From positions 1 through 53,599 of the forward strand of contig DCYB01000006.1 in the NCBI GenBank assembly GCA_002331385.1: 53,599 bases of DNA, in the 5' to 3' direction. This document shows positions 25,662 through 33,403 of this stretch, piece by piece. Under the pieces are notes generated by a model. That model saw nothing but the letters and a program-made list of their open reading frames with translations. It made no database searches and was not told the DNA's origin. The position numbers and the translations under genes were made by a program. Source of the stretch: Comamonadaceae bacterium UBA2121 (lineage in GTDB: Bacteria > Pseudomonadota > Gammaproteobacteria > Burkholderiales > Burkholderiaceae_C). Numbering within the stretch: position 1 is the stretch's first letter; each line of letters opens with the position of its first letter.

Positions 25662-27868
25662 GGCGAGGCCTGTTCGTAATCGGCCATCGACTGGACGATG
25701 ACGCCGGAAAAGAGGGGGTTGCGCGACAGATCGCGAGACAGCGCAGTCCAGCGCTGCACCGATTTGCTGCGCCCTTGGTGAAAGCTGCTTTCCTCTTTGG
25801 AGAGCACTTTCTCTATGCTCTGCGCGAGGCTGACGTGCAGGCCTGACGAGTGCGCCAGCAGCCGCTCGGTGAGTTGCTTGGCGCGGTTGGCGTTCTGCGT
25901 GTAGATCATCGGTACGACCTCGTTCAGCCCGGCGATGCGCAGCGCGGACAGGAAGGCAGCGTCGTCCAGCTCACGGTGGTGCGTGGTCAGTGCCAGCTCC
26001 CAGGGGACGGCCTTGCGTACTTCGCGGAGCGTGGCGACGGTGTCGCGTTTCCAGCGCTCCTGCGTGATCGAGCCTTGCGGCAACTGGCTGCGTTCCAGAT
26101 CGAGATTCAATCCATCCACCGGCAATTCGCGCAGGCCGGACAGCAACTGGATGAGTTGCGGGCGGCCCTTGGGTGTGACCCAGTCGGGATCGCCCAGCAG
26201 CAATTCCAGCCGGATGCCGCGCTCGTTGGCCTTGGCGCGCAGCGCGCTCCAGTCCTGCGGCTCCATGAACCTCAATTGCTGCGCGTTGAAAGACAGCAGC
26301 AGTCGCCCGGTGTTGGGCGGCAAGCGGTCGATCTGCGCGGGGTTCTTCAGCAATTGCTGCGCTTCCCACACGTACCAGCCGATCTTGGTGCGCACGGACG
26401 CCACGCTGGCCTGCGGTTTTTTGAGCGGCATGGGACGCGTCTCGGCAGTGCGGGGCCACGAACTCTGTGCTGCCGCAGCCTGTTCTGGCGCGGGCGCAGC
26501 GGCAATCATGGGCGCAGCGCTGCTGTCGTTGGCGGTTGGTGTCTGCCGACCGCCCAATGCGGCCAGCAGTGGCGCAGAGGCGATGGTGGCGTTGGCGGGC
26601 GAATTGCCGGTGGCGCAATCCGGTCCCATGGCGAGCAGGTCAGCCTCGGCCAATTGGTATTTTTCTGCTGCATCGACCACTTGCACGCTGGCCTGATACA
26701 GCGCATGCCGTGCCTGGAACTGCTCGACAATGCCGTCCCCCTGCAAGGCAGGGCGGCGCAGGTTGGCGACTCGCAAAGCTTCCTCGCGTGCCTTCAGCCT
26801 CGTGCGCGCATCGTCCAGTTCCGACTTCAGCAAGGCGCGGTCGCGCAGGCCCTTGTCGATGTCGAACTGGCGCAGCGAGCGCTCTTGCTGCAACTGCAGT
26901 TCGGCCTGTTGGCGTTTGGCGGACCACTCGCTGATGCGCCCGTCGCGCGCTTTCTTCCATCCGAGCGGAACGGAAAAATCCACATAGATGCCGCTGTTCT
27001 GGCCGGAGTGACCGGGCGAGTCCTTCATCTGCGAGTGCGAGACCTGCACGCCGGCTTCGACGCTGTTCAGGATGCCGCCTTCGAGCAACTGGAGTTGCGA
27101 CAGCGCGGCGGCCACGTTCAGCTCTTCTGCGGCCTCCTTGCCGCGACCGTCCTCGCGCATCAGATTGGCTGCATTGAAGCAGCTTTCGGGCCACGTCGGG
27201 CGCGACAGTGCGAGTGCGCCCTCGACCGCGGCGATGCGGCGAATGGACTGCTCTGCATCCTGACGCGCCTGCGTCTGGCGGTTGAGTTGCGCCTTCACGG
27301 AATCGTTGAGCGTGGCGAGCTCCAGGGCCTCAGCGCCCAGCATCGTGCCCGCCTGACGGCGCGCCTGCAATTGGCCCTGCACGCGATCGCGCTCGGTCAA
27401 GAAGGCCTTGGCGAGTGCGGCGCGTTCGTCCGCATAAGCGGCGCGCACGGCGGCCACACGCACCTGGCGCACGGCTTCGTTGCCTGCGACCTCCTCGCGC
27501 AAGCGGGCGCGCGCCACGTCCCATTCAGCTTCTTTCACGTTGCGCTTCTTGGACAACTGGGCGGCAAGCAAACTCCAGCGCACGCCCACGGTGGCGCTGG
27601 CGCGGCGGTAGTCGCGCACGTAGGTGTCGGTGACAGGCTCATTGGCATTGGTCAGACCTGCACCACCAAAAACGCGCGCGCTGCTCTGGCTTTCGGCCAC
27701 GTCGCGCCGCGCGGTGGCCGCGCTGCGCTCGGCGCGGCTGGCCTGCACATTGCCCGCATTGGCGCGTGCGGCGTCTTCCAGTTGGACCAGCGTCGTGGCG
27801 CTCGCGCTGTGGGCGAACACCATCCATCCGGCCAGCACAAGGGCCTGTGAAAAGGGCGTATATCTCAT
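25658..27868 (-). CDS. TolC-like outer-membrane channel fused to GH18-like TIM-barrel domain
   Basis: The 736-residue protein has a signal peptide (VFAHSASA), then a TolC/OEP-like region (about 30-430) with two long helical coiled-coil blocks rich in Ala, Gln, Arg and Glu and short beta segments such as SGIYVDFSVPLGW. A Pro/Ala-rich linker (about 430-490) leads to an added domain, residues 495-736. Here alternating strands and helices (RLLLSFNAQ, IRLELLLGDPDW, DGLNLDLE at 585-592, ELALTTHH, VVPMIYTQN at 651-659) follow a TIM barrel; D-x-x-N-x-D-x-E resembles the GH18 catalytic motif with N at the second D. TolC termini are periplasmic, so the domain should act there. Start and stop overlap neighbours (TGATG and ATGA). 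Enzyme activity is inferred. Confidence 0.8.
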   Translation of the reverse strand: MRYTPFSQALVLAGWMVFAHSASATTLVQLEDAARANAGNVQASRAERSAATARRDVAESQSSARVFGGAGLTNANEPVTDTYVRDYRRASATVGVRWSLLAAQLSKKRNVKEAEWDVARARLREEVAGNEAVRQVRVAAVRAAYADERAALAKAFLTERDRVQGQLQARRQAGTMLGAEALELATLNDSVKAQLNRQTQARQDAEQSIRRIAAVEGALALSRPTWPESCFNAANLMREDGRGKEAAEELNVAAALSQLQLLEGGILNSVEAGVQVSHSQMKDSPGHSGQNSGIYVDFSVPLGWKKARDGRISEWSAKRQQAELQLQQERSLRQFDIDKGLRDRALLKSELDDARTRLKAREEALRVANLRRPALQGDGIVEQFQARHALYQASVQVVDAAEKYQLAEADLLAMGPDCATGNSPANATIASAPLLAALGGRQTPTANDSSAAPMIAAAPAPEQAAAAQSSWPRTAETRPMPLKKPQASVASVRTKIGWYVWEAQQLLKNPAQIDRLPPNTGRLLLSFNAQQLRFMEPQDWSALRAKANERGIRLELLLGDPDWVTPKGRPQLIQLLSGLRELPVDGLNLDLERSQLPQGSITQERWKRDTVATLREVRKAVPWELALTTHHRELDDAAFLSALRIAGLNEVVPMIYTQNANRAKQLTERLLAHSSGLHVSLAQSIEKVLSKEESSFHQGRSKSVQRWTALSRDLSRNPLFSGVIVQSMADYEQASP

Positions 27869-29202
27869 CAGAATTTTGTTTTTTTAAGCACCCACCACGG
27901 TGCCATGGACGAGTCGAGGTGTGACTTGAGCACTGCCTCCTGCAGCAGCGACAGCGCACTGTTGACGCGGGTGGCGAAGGCAAATAGCGGTACCAGCGGC
28001 AGCAGCAGGAAATAGCCGATGTCCTGCCAGGGCCGCTCGGAGATGACGACCACGTAAATCAGGAAGAACAGGATGACCGAAGCCAGATAGATCAGGTAGA
28101 CGAACGCAAGGACGCCCAGCACCGAGCCAACCGGCAGATACCACAGCATCAGGCCGGTGTAGAACACGATGAAGAACGGCATGATCACCTGCATGAAGAA
28201 GCCGTTGATCATGGTGAACAGGAAGTTGCGCCAGCCCAGCAGGCCGGGGCGGATGTTGTGCAAGTACTTGCGCACGAAGAGGTAGTACAGATCGCCGTCC
28301 CAGCGCAGTCGCTGGCGGAAGAACACACGCCAGGTGGTAGGCGCGTCCGTGTGTCCCACGGCATGCGGCTCGAAGGCGATGCGCAGCTTCGGATTGGCAC
28401 CAAAGTATTGCTTGATGCGCATGGTGATGTCCAGGTCTTCGGCCGTTCCGGCATCCCAGCCGCCCATGTTGCGGATGAATGCCGTGCGGAACACGCCAAA
28501 GGCACCCGAGATGTTGTTGATCACGTTGAACTCGGCCAAACCGGTCTTGCCCGCGCCAATCGACAGCATGTACTCCAGTGCCTGCATGCGCGCCACGAGC
28601 GAGTCGGCCGCGTTGCGCACGCGCAGGCATCCAGCCAGCGCGACCACGTTGGGATCGTCAAAGTGGCGCGTGGCCTGCGCCACCATATCGTTGTCGAACG
28701 AGGTGTCACCGTCCAACGCCATGGCGACTTCGCCAGAGGCAATGCTCAGGCCCGCATTCAGCGATGAGACCCGCCCGCCGCGTTGCCACTTGGGCAGCAC
28801 GATCAGGCGGCGGTTGGGCAGTGCGTTGACCTTGTCGAGCGCAGACATGGCTGCGTGGTAGGTGTTCTCGTTTTGCACTGCGCCATCGATCAGCGCAATG
28901 ATCTCGATGTGGCCGCGATAGATCTGGTGCGCCAGCGAATCAATGGTTTTGAGCACATCATCGCCTTCCGAGTAGCACGTGATCAGGCACGAGACGGAAG
29001 GGTAGCGCTCGCGCTGGTTGTCGCTGCGCAGACGACGCACGCCATAGCGCATGATGCCCACGATCACCAGCAGGTACAGCGGCAACTCCAGCAGCAAAAC
29101 GAAGGGAAAAAACTTGAGCACCAGCTCGCTGAAACTGCGATCGTTGGTGCCCATGCTCAGCACCTCGAACGCGTGCACGGCCTGATTCATGGTGTCGAGC
29201 AT
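27868..29202 (-). CDS. Membrane GT2 polysaccharide synthase (processive glycosyltransferase)
   Basis: The 444-residue inner-membrane protein has N-terminal hydrophobic segments (about 28-52), a cytosolic GT-A domain and several C-terminal transmembrane helices (from about 315). Catalytic motifs of processive family 2 synthases are all present: D106 (LIDGA), D164-x-D166 (LDGDTS), TAED at 253-256, and QRLRW at 297-301. It should polymerise a UDP-sugar and thread the chain across the membrane, like hyaluronan, cellulose or alginate synthases. The ATG overlaps the stop of the upstream regulator-like gene by one base (TAATG). The sugar is unknown; linked galE hints at glucose or galactose. Confidence 0.9.
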   Translation of the reverse strand: MLDTMNQAVHAFEVLSMGTNDRSFSELVLKFFPFVLLLELPLYLLVIVGIMRYGVRRLRSDNQRERYPSVSCLITCYSEGDDVLKTIDSLAHQIYRGHIEIIALIDGAVQNENTYHAAMSALDKVNALPNRRLIVLPKWQRGGRVSSLNAGLSIASGEVAMALDGDTSFDNDMVAQATRHFDDPNVVALAGCLRVRNAADSLVARMQALEYMLSIGAGKTGLAEFNVINNISGAFGVFRTAFIRNMGGWDAGTAEDLDITMRIKQYFGANPKLRIAFEPHAVGHTDAPTTWRVFFRQRLRWDGDLYYLFVRKYLHNIRPGLLGWRNFLFTMINGFFMQVIMPFFIVFYTGLMLWYLPVGSVLGVLAFVYLIYLASVILFFLIYVVVISERPWQDIGYFLLLPLVPLFAFATRVNSALSLLQEAVLKSHLDSSMAPWWVLKKTKF

Positions 29203-30602
29203 TACTGCAACTCCGCTTTCAGCCGCGACATCACCTGTTGCGGCTCGCGCGCGCTGCCCACGTCGCGCAGGTCCAGTGCCGCGGCACGCAACTGGCCTTC
29301 GCCGCTGGCGGGATACATGGCACGTACGCGCTGGATGAGCGCCCGCCCATCGGTGACCAGAAACCACAGCCGCTGATCGGCATCGACGGTGCTGAGATCG
29401 GAGTCGGAGAGCAGCTCATACATGCGCCGCACACCTTCATCAACCGCTGCCTGGGCGCGGCCATCTTGCGGCGGCAGGGTGAATTCCAGCGCAACCAATG
29501 ACGCTTGTCCGACGTCCCCCTTGGGACGCAAGGTCCACCCCAGCGCCTGATGAAAAGCCGAGGGCGGCACATGCTGCGCGTGCTCGAACGCGGCGAGATG
29601 CTCGGCGCTGCTCCCCTCGCGCAAAGCAGCGCGGCCGCGCGCGCTCAGGCGCAACGGCGCGATGCTGCGCACATCCATGGCGTCCGGCTCGGCGAGTTCG
29701 CCGCAATCGAGGCAGCGCACCTGCACGGCAGGTTCGATGAATGCGTGATGGCAATCTGCGCAGGCGTACTGCGTGAGCGGACGGTCATAGTCCACGCCGA
29801 TGTGGCGCAGGCTGGCATTGCACTGCGGGCACACCAGTTTGGAGTCCTGCATGAAGTCTGCTTGTGGCGCCACATGGCCACAGGTGAAGCAGTGCAGCGC
29901 GGCCGATTTTTCGATCTGGATGCTGCGGCAATGCGGACACACGTCGTGGTAGTGCGGATGCGCGCTGCTGCATTTGCGGCAGTGGCGCACCCGGTCCAGT
30001 GGCAGGCCGGGCTCCAGAAAACGCCTGCGCTGCAAGTCCAGCAGCACGCGGGTGACGCGCTCCTCGTCCGCGCCCAGCGCTTCGGCCAGCGGGTAGCGGT
30101 ACAGGTAATGACTCTGGCGATCGCAAATAGGCTGCAACTGCGCACCATCGCGAATGAAAAGAAACTGCAATAGCCGCTCTTCAAAGTCGAGGTGCGTGGC
30201 GGCCAGCAACTGGGCACGCGCGCTTTGTACCAGCACCGCGGATTGCATAACGCGGTCACGCGGCTGGCGTGCATCTGCAAGGCACTCGAAAGTGGATGCA
30301 GGGGCTTTAGGGCTCAATGCCACCCAAGCATGCCACCAGCGGGAGCCGCGAATCTGCCAGAGCAGCGCATCCTGCATTTCTGCAGAACCATCGTCCAGCA
30401 GAAAACCGCACGCATCGGCGCCAGATGCGAGAAAGTCCTCCCAGTGGTGAAAGCTCAATTCGCCAGACGGTGTTACGCCGCCCGTGGCTCTCTGTGAAAA
30501 GACGACCAAGGGCCGCCCGCGTGATGCGGTGGCGGAGGTCGCTGATGGTTCATTCTCGGAATGATGGAATGGCATGCGTGAAGGGCATTCGCATGCAAGC
30601 AC
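29202..30602 (-). CDS. Multi-zinc-ribbon regulator-like protein (TackOD1-like) of exopolysaccharide operon
   Basis: A 466-residue soluble protein. Residues 30-125 form an alpha/beta region that may be a degenerate receiver domain (PLVVFSQ, GADACGFLLDDG, HAWVALSP). Residues 165-200 look like a winged helix. Six CxxC pairs follow at 208/211, 222/225, 238/241, 258/261, 281/284 and 297/300, enough for three zinc ribbons, resembling the TackOD1 output domain. The C-terminus (about 350-450) recalls a degenerate GGDEF fold without the GGDEF motif. It heads the synthase operon and is translationally coupled to the GT2 gene, suggesting control of polymer synthesis. The start appears to be GTG at 30602 with CAGGG upstream; ATG at 30575 is an alternative. 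Confidence 0.7.
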   Translation of the reverse strand: MLACECPSRMPFHHSENEPSATSATASRGRPLVVFSQRATGGVTPSGELSFHHWEDFLASGADACGFLLDDGSAEMQDALLWQIRGSRWWHAWVALSPKAPASTFECLADARQPRDRVMQSAVLVQSARAQLLAATHLDFEERLLQFLFIRDGAQLQPICDRQSHYLYRYPLAEALGADEERVTRVLLDLQRRRFLEPGLPLDRVRHCRKCSSAHPHYHDVCPHCRSIQIEKSAALHCFTCGHVAPQADFMQDSKLVCPQCNASLRHIGVDYDRPLTQYACADCHHAFIEPAVQVRCLDCGELAEPDAMDVRSIAPLRLSARGRAALREGSSAEHLAAFEHAQHVPPSAFHQALGWTLRPKGDVGQASLVALEFTLPPQDGRAQAAVDEGVRRMYELLSDSDLSTVDADQRLWFLVTDGRALIQRVRAMYPASGEGQLRAAALDLRDVGSAREPQQVMSRLKAELQ

Positions 30603-30899
30603 ACTCGGCCCTGTATTAGCTACAACAGGCGGAGGCTATCAACTTTCATTTATTGATTGAGTGACAATCGGTGGGTAACTCGTAATGCAACGAAACAATC
30701 AAGTTTGCAGCGCAGCGCGTTGATTTGTCAGAATTTTCTGTCAGGGCGCCAGAGGGAGAAAAATACCGCGCAGGATTAAAAAGGGCCCCCATTGCGCCTG
30801 TCCAAGGACGAACATTCACACACAAGAGTGACCAGCTTGATCGAATTTCTTGCAAGGCAAGACATACCCAACGCAGCCGTCAAGCGTTGCGCCGGTCCA

Positions 30900-31604
30900 T
30901 CACTCACTTGGCAGCGAACTGTCCTGCGCCCAGAAATCATCCATCAGCATGTCCTGCAGAGGCGCGCGCGCGGCCCACTTTTCTTCTTGCAGCATAGGCG
31001 CTTCGTAGAAATGCGAGACCGGGCCAAGGCACAAAACGCCAAGCGGGTGCGCGCCTCGCGGCATACGCAGCAATTGCGCCAGCGCGACCGGATCGAAGAT
31101 AGACACCCAGCCCAGTCCCAGACCTTCGGCACGCGCGGCCAGCCACACGTTCTGCACTGAGCAGGCGGCGCTGGCGATGTCCATCTCAGGCAAGGTCCTG
31201 CGGCCAAAGATCTGCGTTTCGCGGCCCGGCGGCATGGCAATCACCAGCACCTCGGCTGCGTCCAGCACGCCTTGCACCTTGAGTTGCATAAACTCATCCT
31301 TGCGCTGGCCCAGCGCCTCGGCGGTGCGCACGCGCTCCTGTTCGACCAGGGCATGAATTGCTTCGCGCAAGGCGCGGCTCTTGATGCGAAGAAAGCGCCA
31401 CGGTTGCATGAAGCCGACGCTGGGCGCGTGGTGGGCGGCGCGCAGCAGCCGCAGCAAAACATCCTCGGGCACGCTGCCGCCTGCAAAATGACGCATGTCC
31501 CGCCGCTCATAAATGGCGCGATAGACCGCTGCGCGCTCTGCGTCGGTGAAGGCGTGGTCGGGAAGGGCGGCGTCGTCGCCCTCAGGAATGTGCTGCTCGG
31601 ACAT
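30900..31604 (-). CDS. bluB: 5,6-dimethylbenzimidazole synthase
   Basis: This nitroreductase-fold flavoprotein of about 234 residues cannibalises FMNH2 to make the lower ligand of cobalamin. BluB-type features are YERRDMRHFAGGSVPEDVL near the N-terminus, APSVGFMQPWRFLRIKS, and LPEMDIASAACSVQNVWLAA, with a C-terminal GLGLGWVSIFDP. The start at 31604 (MSEQHIP) is favoured over one ten codons upstream. No other cobalamin genes or riboswitch are seen nearby. Other nitroreductases share the fold, but these motifs favour BluB. Confidence 0.85.
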   Translation of the reverse strand: MSEQHIPEGDDAALPDHAFTDAERAAVYRAIYERRDMRHFAGGSVPEDVLLRLLRAAHHAPSVGFMQPWRFLRIKSRALREAIHALVEQERVRTAEALGQRKDEFMQLKVQGVLDAAEVLVIAMPPGRETQIFGRRTLPEMDIASAACSVQNVWLAARAEGLGLGWVSIFDPVALAQLLRMPRGAHPLGVLCLGPVSHFYEAPMLQEEKWAARAPLQDMLMDDFWAQDSSLPSE

Positions 31605-31695
31605 GGGCTCTATTGTCGGCGCTTGAAGGCCCACTGGAGTCGAAGCCTGGCTGAATTGGACAATTTCCGTTGACCGGTGCGCGCCAGACGCGCAA

Positions 31696-32040
31696 TCACG
31701 CCTTGCGCACGAACTCCGACTTCAATTGCATGTTGCCGATACCGTCGATCTTGCAATCAATATCGTGGTCGCCGCCCGTGAGGCGGATGCTGCGCACCTT
31801 GGTGCCCACCTTGACCACCTGTGATGACCCCTTGATCTTCAAGTCCTTGATGACCGTGACCGAGTCGCCATCCTGCAGCACGTTGCCAACGGCATCCTTG
31901 ATGACGACCACCTCGTCTTCAGGTTCCGGCACCTCCTCGGCAGACCATTCGTGCGCACATTCCGGGCAGATCAGCAGCGGGCCGTCCTCATAGACGAAAC
32001 CGGATTTGCATTGAGGGCAGGGAGGCAGGCAAGCAGACAT
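31696..32040 (-). CDS. yjdM: Zinc-ribbon protein YjdM (PhnA-like)
   Basis: The 114-residue protein has an N-terminal zinc ribbon with CPQCKSGF and CPECAHEW, then an SH3-like C-terminal domain with DAVGNVLQDGDSVTVIKDLK and KGSSQVVKVGTKVRSIRL, the standard YjdM/PhnA architecture. The cellular role is poorly known despite the historical alkylphosphonate label. The start at 32040 is clear. It stands alone between bluB and a CYTH gene on the same strand. Confidence 0.9.
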   Translation of the reverse strand: MSACLPPCPQCKSGFVYEDGPLLICPECAHEWSAEEVPEPEDEVVVIKDAVGNVLQDGDSVTVIKDLKIKGSSQVVKVGTKVRSIRLTGGDHDIDCKIDGIGNMQLKSEFVRKA

Positions 32041-32191
32041 GAAGCGGCCAAATTCCTTGTTGGATAGAAGTGGTGAATCAAAGTGCGGATGATTTCCGCA
32101 CGATCGTGAAAAACGCGCTGGTAATGGCGTATGTCGATCAGTCTAACCGGTCGGGGAGTGGGCTTACTCCCCAATACCCCCGAGGCAGAAC

Positions 32192-32710
32192 TTATGGCGA
32201 TTTCTGCGAGATCATGTCCAGATAGGATTCGTGCAGCAAGGAATCGAGCGAAACCCCCAACTTTTCCATCAGCATCTCGGTGATCATCTCGCCGTTCGAG
32301 CTCGGCTCGTCATCCCCGATTTCCGTCTGGATCTCAATGAAGTTACCAAGATTCTGCACCCAGTCCACGTGAACGCGCGTGCTCTCGATGAAGAACAGCG
32401 TGCGCATCTTTTTGATGCGGCCAATCTGGCCATAAGCATGGGAAAGCAGTGTGCGCAGCGAGTCCGGCTGGGGCGCAGGGGACTTGGAGAAAATCGATTC
32501 ATCCGGCCCCGCTTTGGCATTGCGCTGGTAAAAAATCAGCTCGCCGTTCCCGTCGCTGAACTGTCGCAGCGTCAAGCGCCCGTTGTCGCACTGGAAATAG
32601 GTGTCATCCTGACTGATCAGCGCGGGCCCTGCCGTCGCCAGCTTTGCCAGACGCTCTCGGAGCAGTTCAAGGTCATCAATCCTCGCCTTGATCTCAACGC
32701 TACGGGCCAT
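32192..32710 (-). CDS. CYTH-domain protein (class IV adenylate cyclase-like)
   Basis: The 172-residue protein starts MARSVEIKARI, the E-x-K motif of CYTH triphosphate tunnel enzymes, followed by DTYFQCDNGRLTLRQF, LIFYQRN and VHVDWVQNLGNFIEIQTEIG, which supply charged residues for the tunnel. Members include CyaB-type adenylate cyclase and thiamine triphosphatase; the substrate here is undecided. The ATG at 32710 follows GGAGA. Neighbouring genes do not point to a function. Confidence 0.8.
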   Translation of the reverse strand: MARSVEIKARIDDLELLRERLAKLATAGPALISQDDTYFQCDNGRLTLRQFSDGNGELIFYQRNAKAGPDESIFSKSPAPQPDSLRTLLSHAYGQIGRIKKMRTLFFIESTRVHVDWVQNLGNFIEIQTEIGDDEPSSNGEMITEMLMEKLGVSLDSLLHESYLDMISQKSP

Positions 32711-32808
32711 GTGTCGCTCTCCTCTTGAAAAAGGAATCGTATGCGATCAGGCTAAATCAATCCCTTAATTCGCATGCAATTAGTGCGTCAATACCGACCC
32801 TGGATCAA

Positions 32809-33099
32809 TCAAAGATTGCTCATAGACGATCGATAGGAGTTATCGCGTGAGATTGCACTTTGATGAATCTGCTTGAGCAACTCCGAATTGGCATCCACCT
32901 GCTGGCTGTAGGCCTCATGCCGTGATTCATTGCCGCTCGAATCCAGCAAATGTCCCGCCACCTCGGGTGCAAAAAAGGAATAGGTCCTTGAAATCTGCCG
33001 CATCGTGTGCGCAGGCAACGTTCTCAGGATCGTTTCGATCAGGACGTTCATGGCAAGAAGTTGTCCCTGAACCCGATCAGGTGAAACGTGCAATTTCAT
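32809..33099 (-). CDS. Small hypothetical protein
   Basis: The 96-residue product begins MKLHVSPDRVQGQL at 33099 after a strong GGAGGGCGG site. It is soluble, mixed helical (LAMNVLIETILRTLPAHTMRQ), with no signal peptide or membrane segment. A longer frame upstream lacks an equivalent ribosome-binding site. I do not recognise a family. Confidence 0.55.
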   Translation of the reverse strand: MKLHVSPDRVQGQLLAMNVLIETILRTLPAHTMRQISRTYSFFAPEVAGHLLDSSGNESRHEAYSQQVDANSELLKQIHQSAISRDNSYRSSMSNL

Positions 33100-33403
33100 A
33101 TCCGCCCTCCGGAGCTTGTTTGACGACTGCGTCAATAGTAGGCTGTGGCAGAGCGTGCAGCGTCTTTCAACCTATGACATAGGGCAAAGAAGGAGAGCAA
33201 ACTGAAACTGGGAGATAGCCTTGGGAATCCCCGAATTCCAGCGTTCCGATTACTAGGACTATGCGGCCATGGCTGGCCACGGTGCGGATGTTTGGCGATA
33301 CATCGAGGTGGCGCTCCCGCGCATGGATAACGACGCGGGGAATCATAGGCAAAGGATTCAGCGGCGCGGGTCCAGCATGGCCCGGTAATACGGGCTGCAG
33401 AAC
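33100..33403. other. Intergenic region between hypothetical gene and secreted-protein cluster
   Basis: About 300 bases contain no supported gene. A 61-codon open frame (33167-33352, -) has no ribosome-binding site or recognisable domain. Confidence 0.35.

Noticed and set aside
25850..27850. 666-codon plus-strand open frame
   Set aside because: Antisense of the TolC-fusion gene, with no domain features.
33167..33352. 61-codon minus-strand frame
   Set aside because: No ribosome-binding site and no domain; kept as intergenic.
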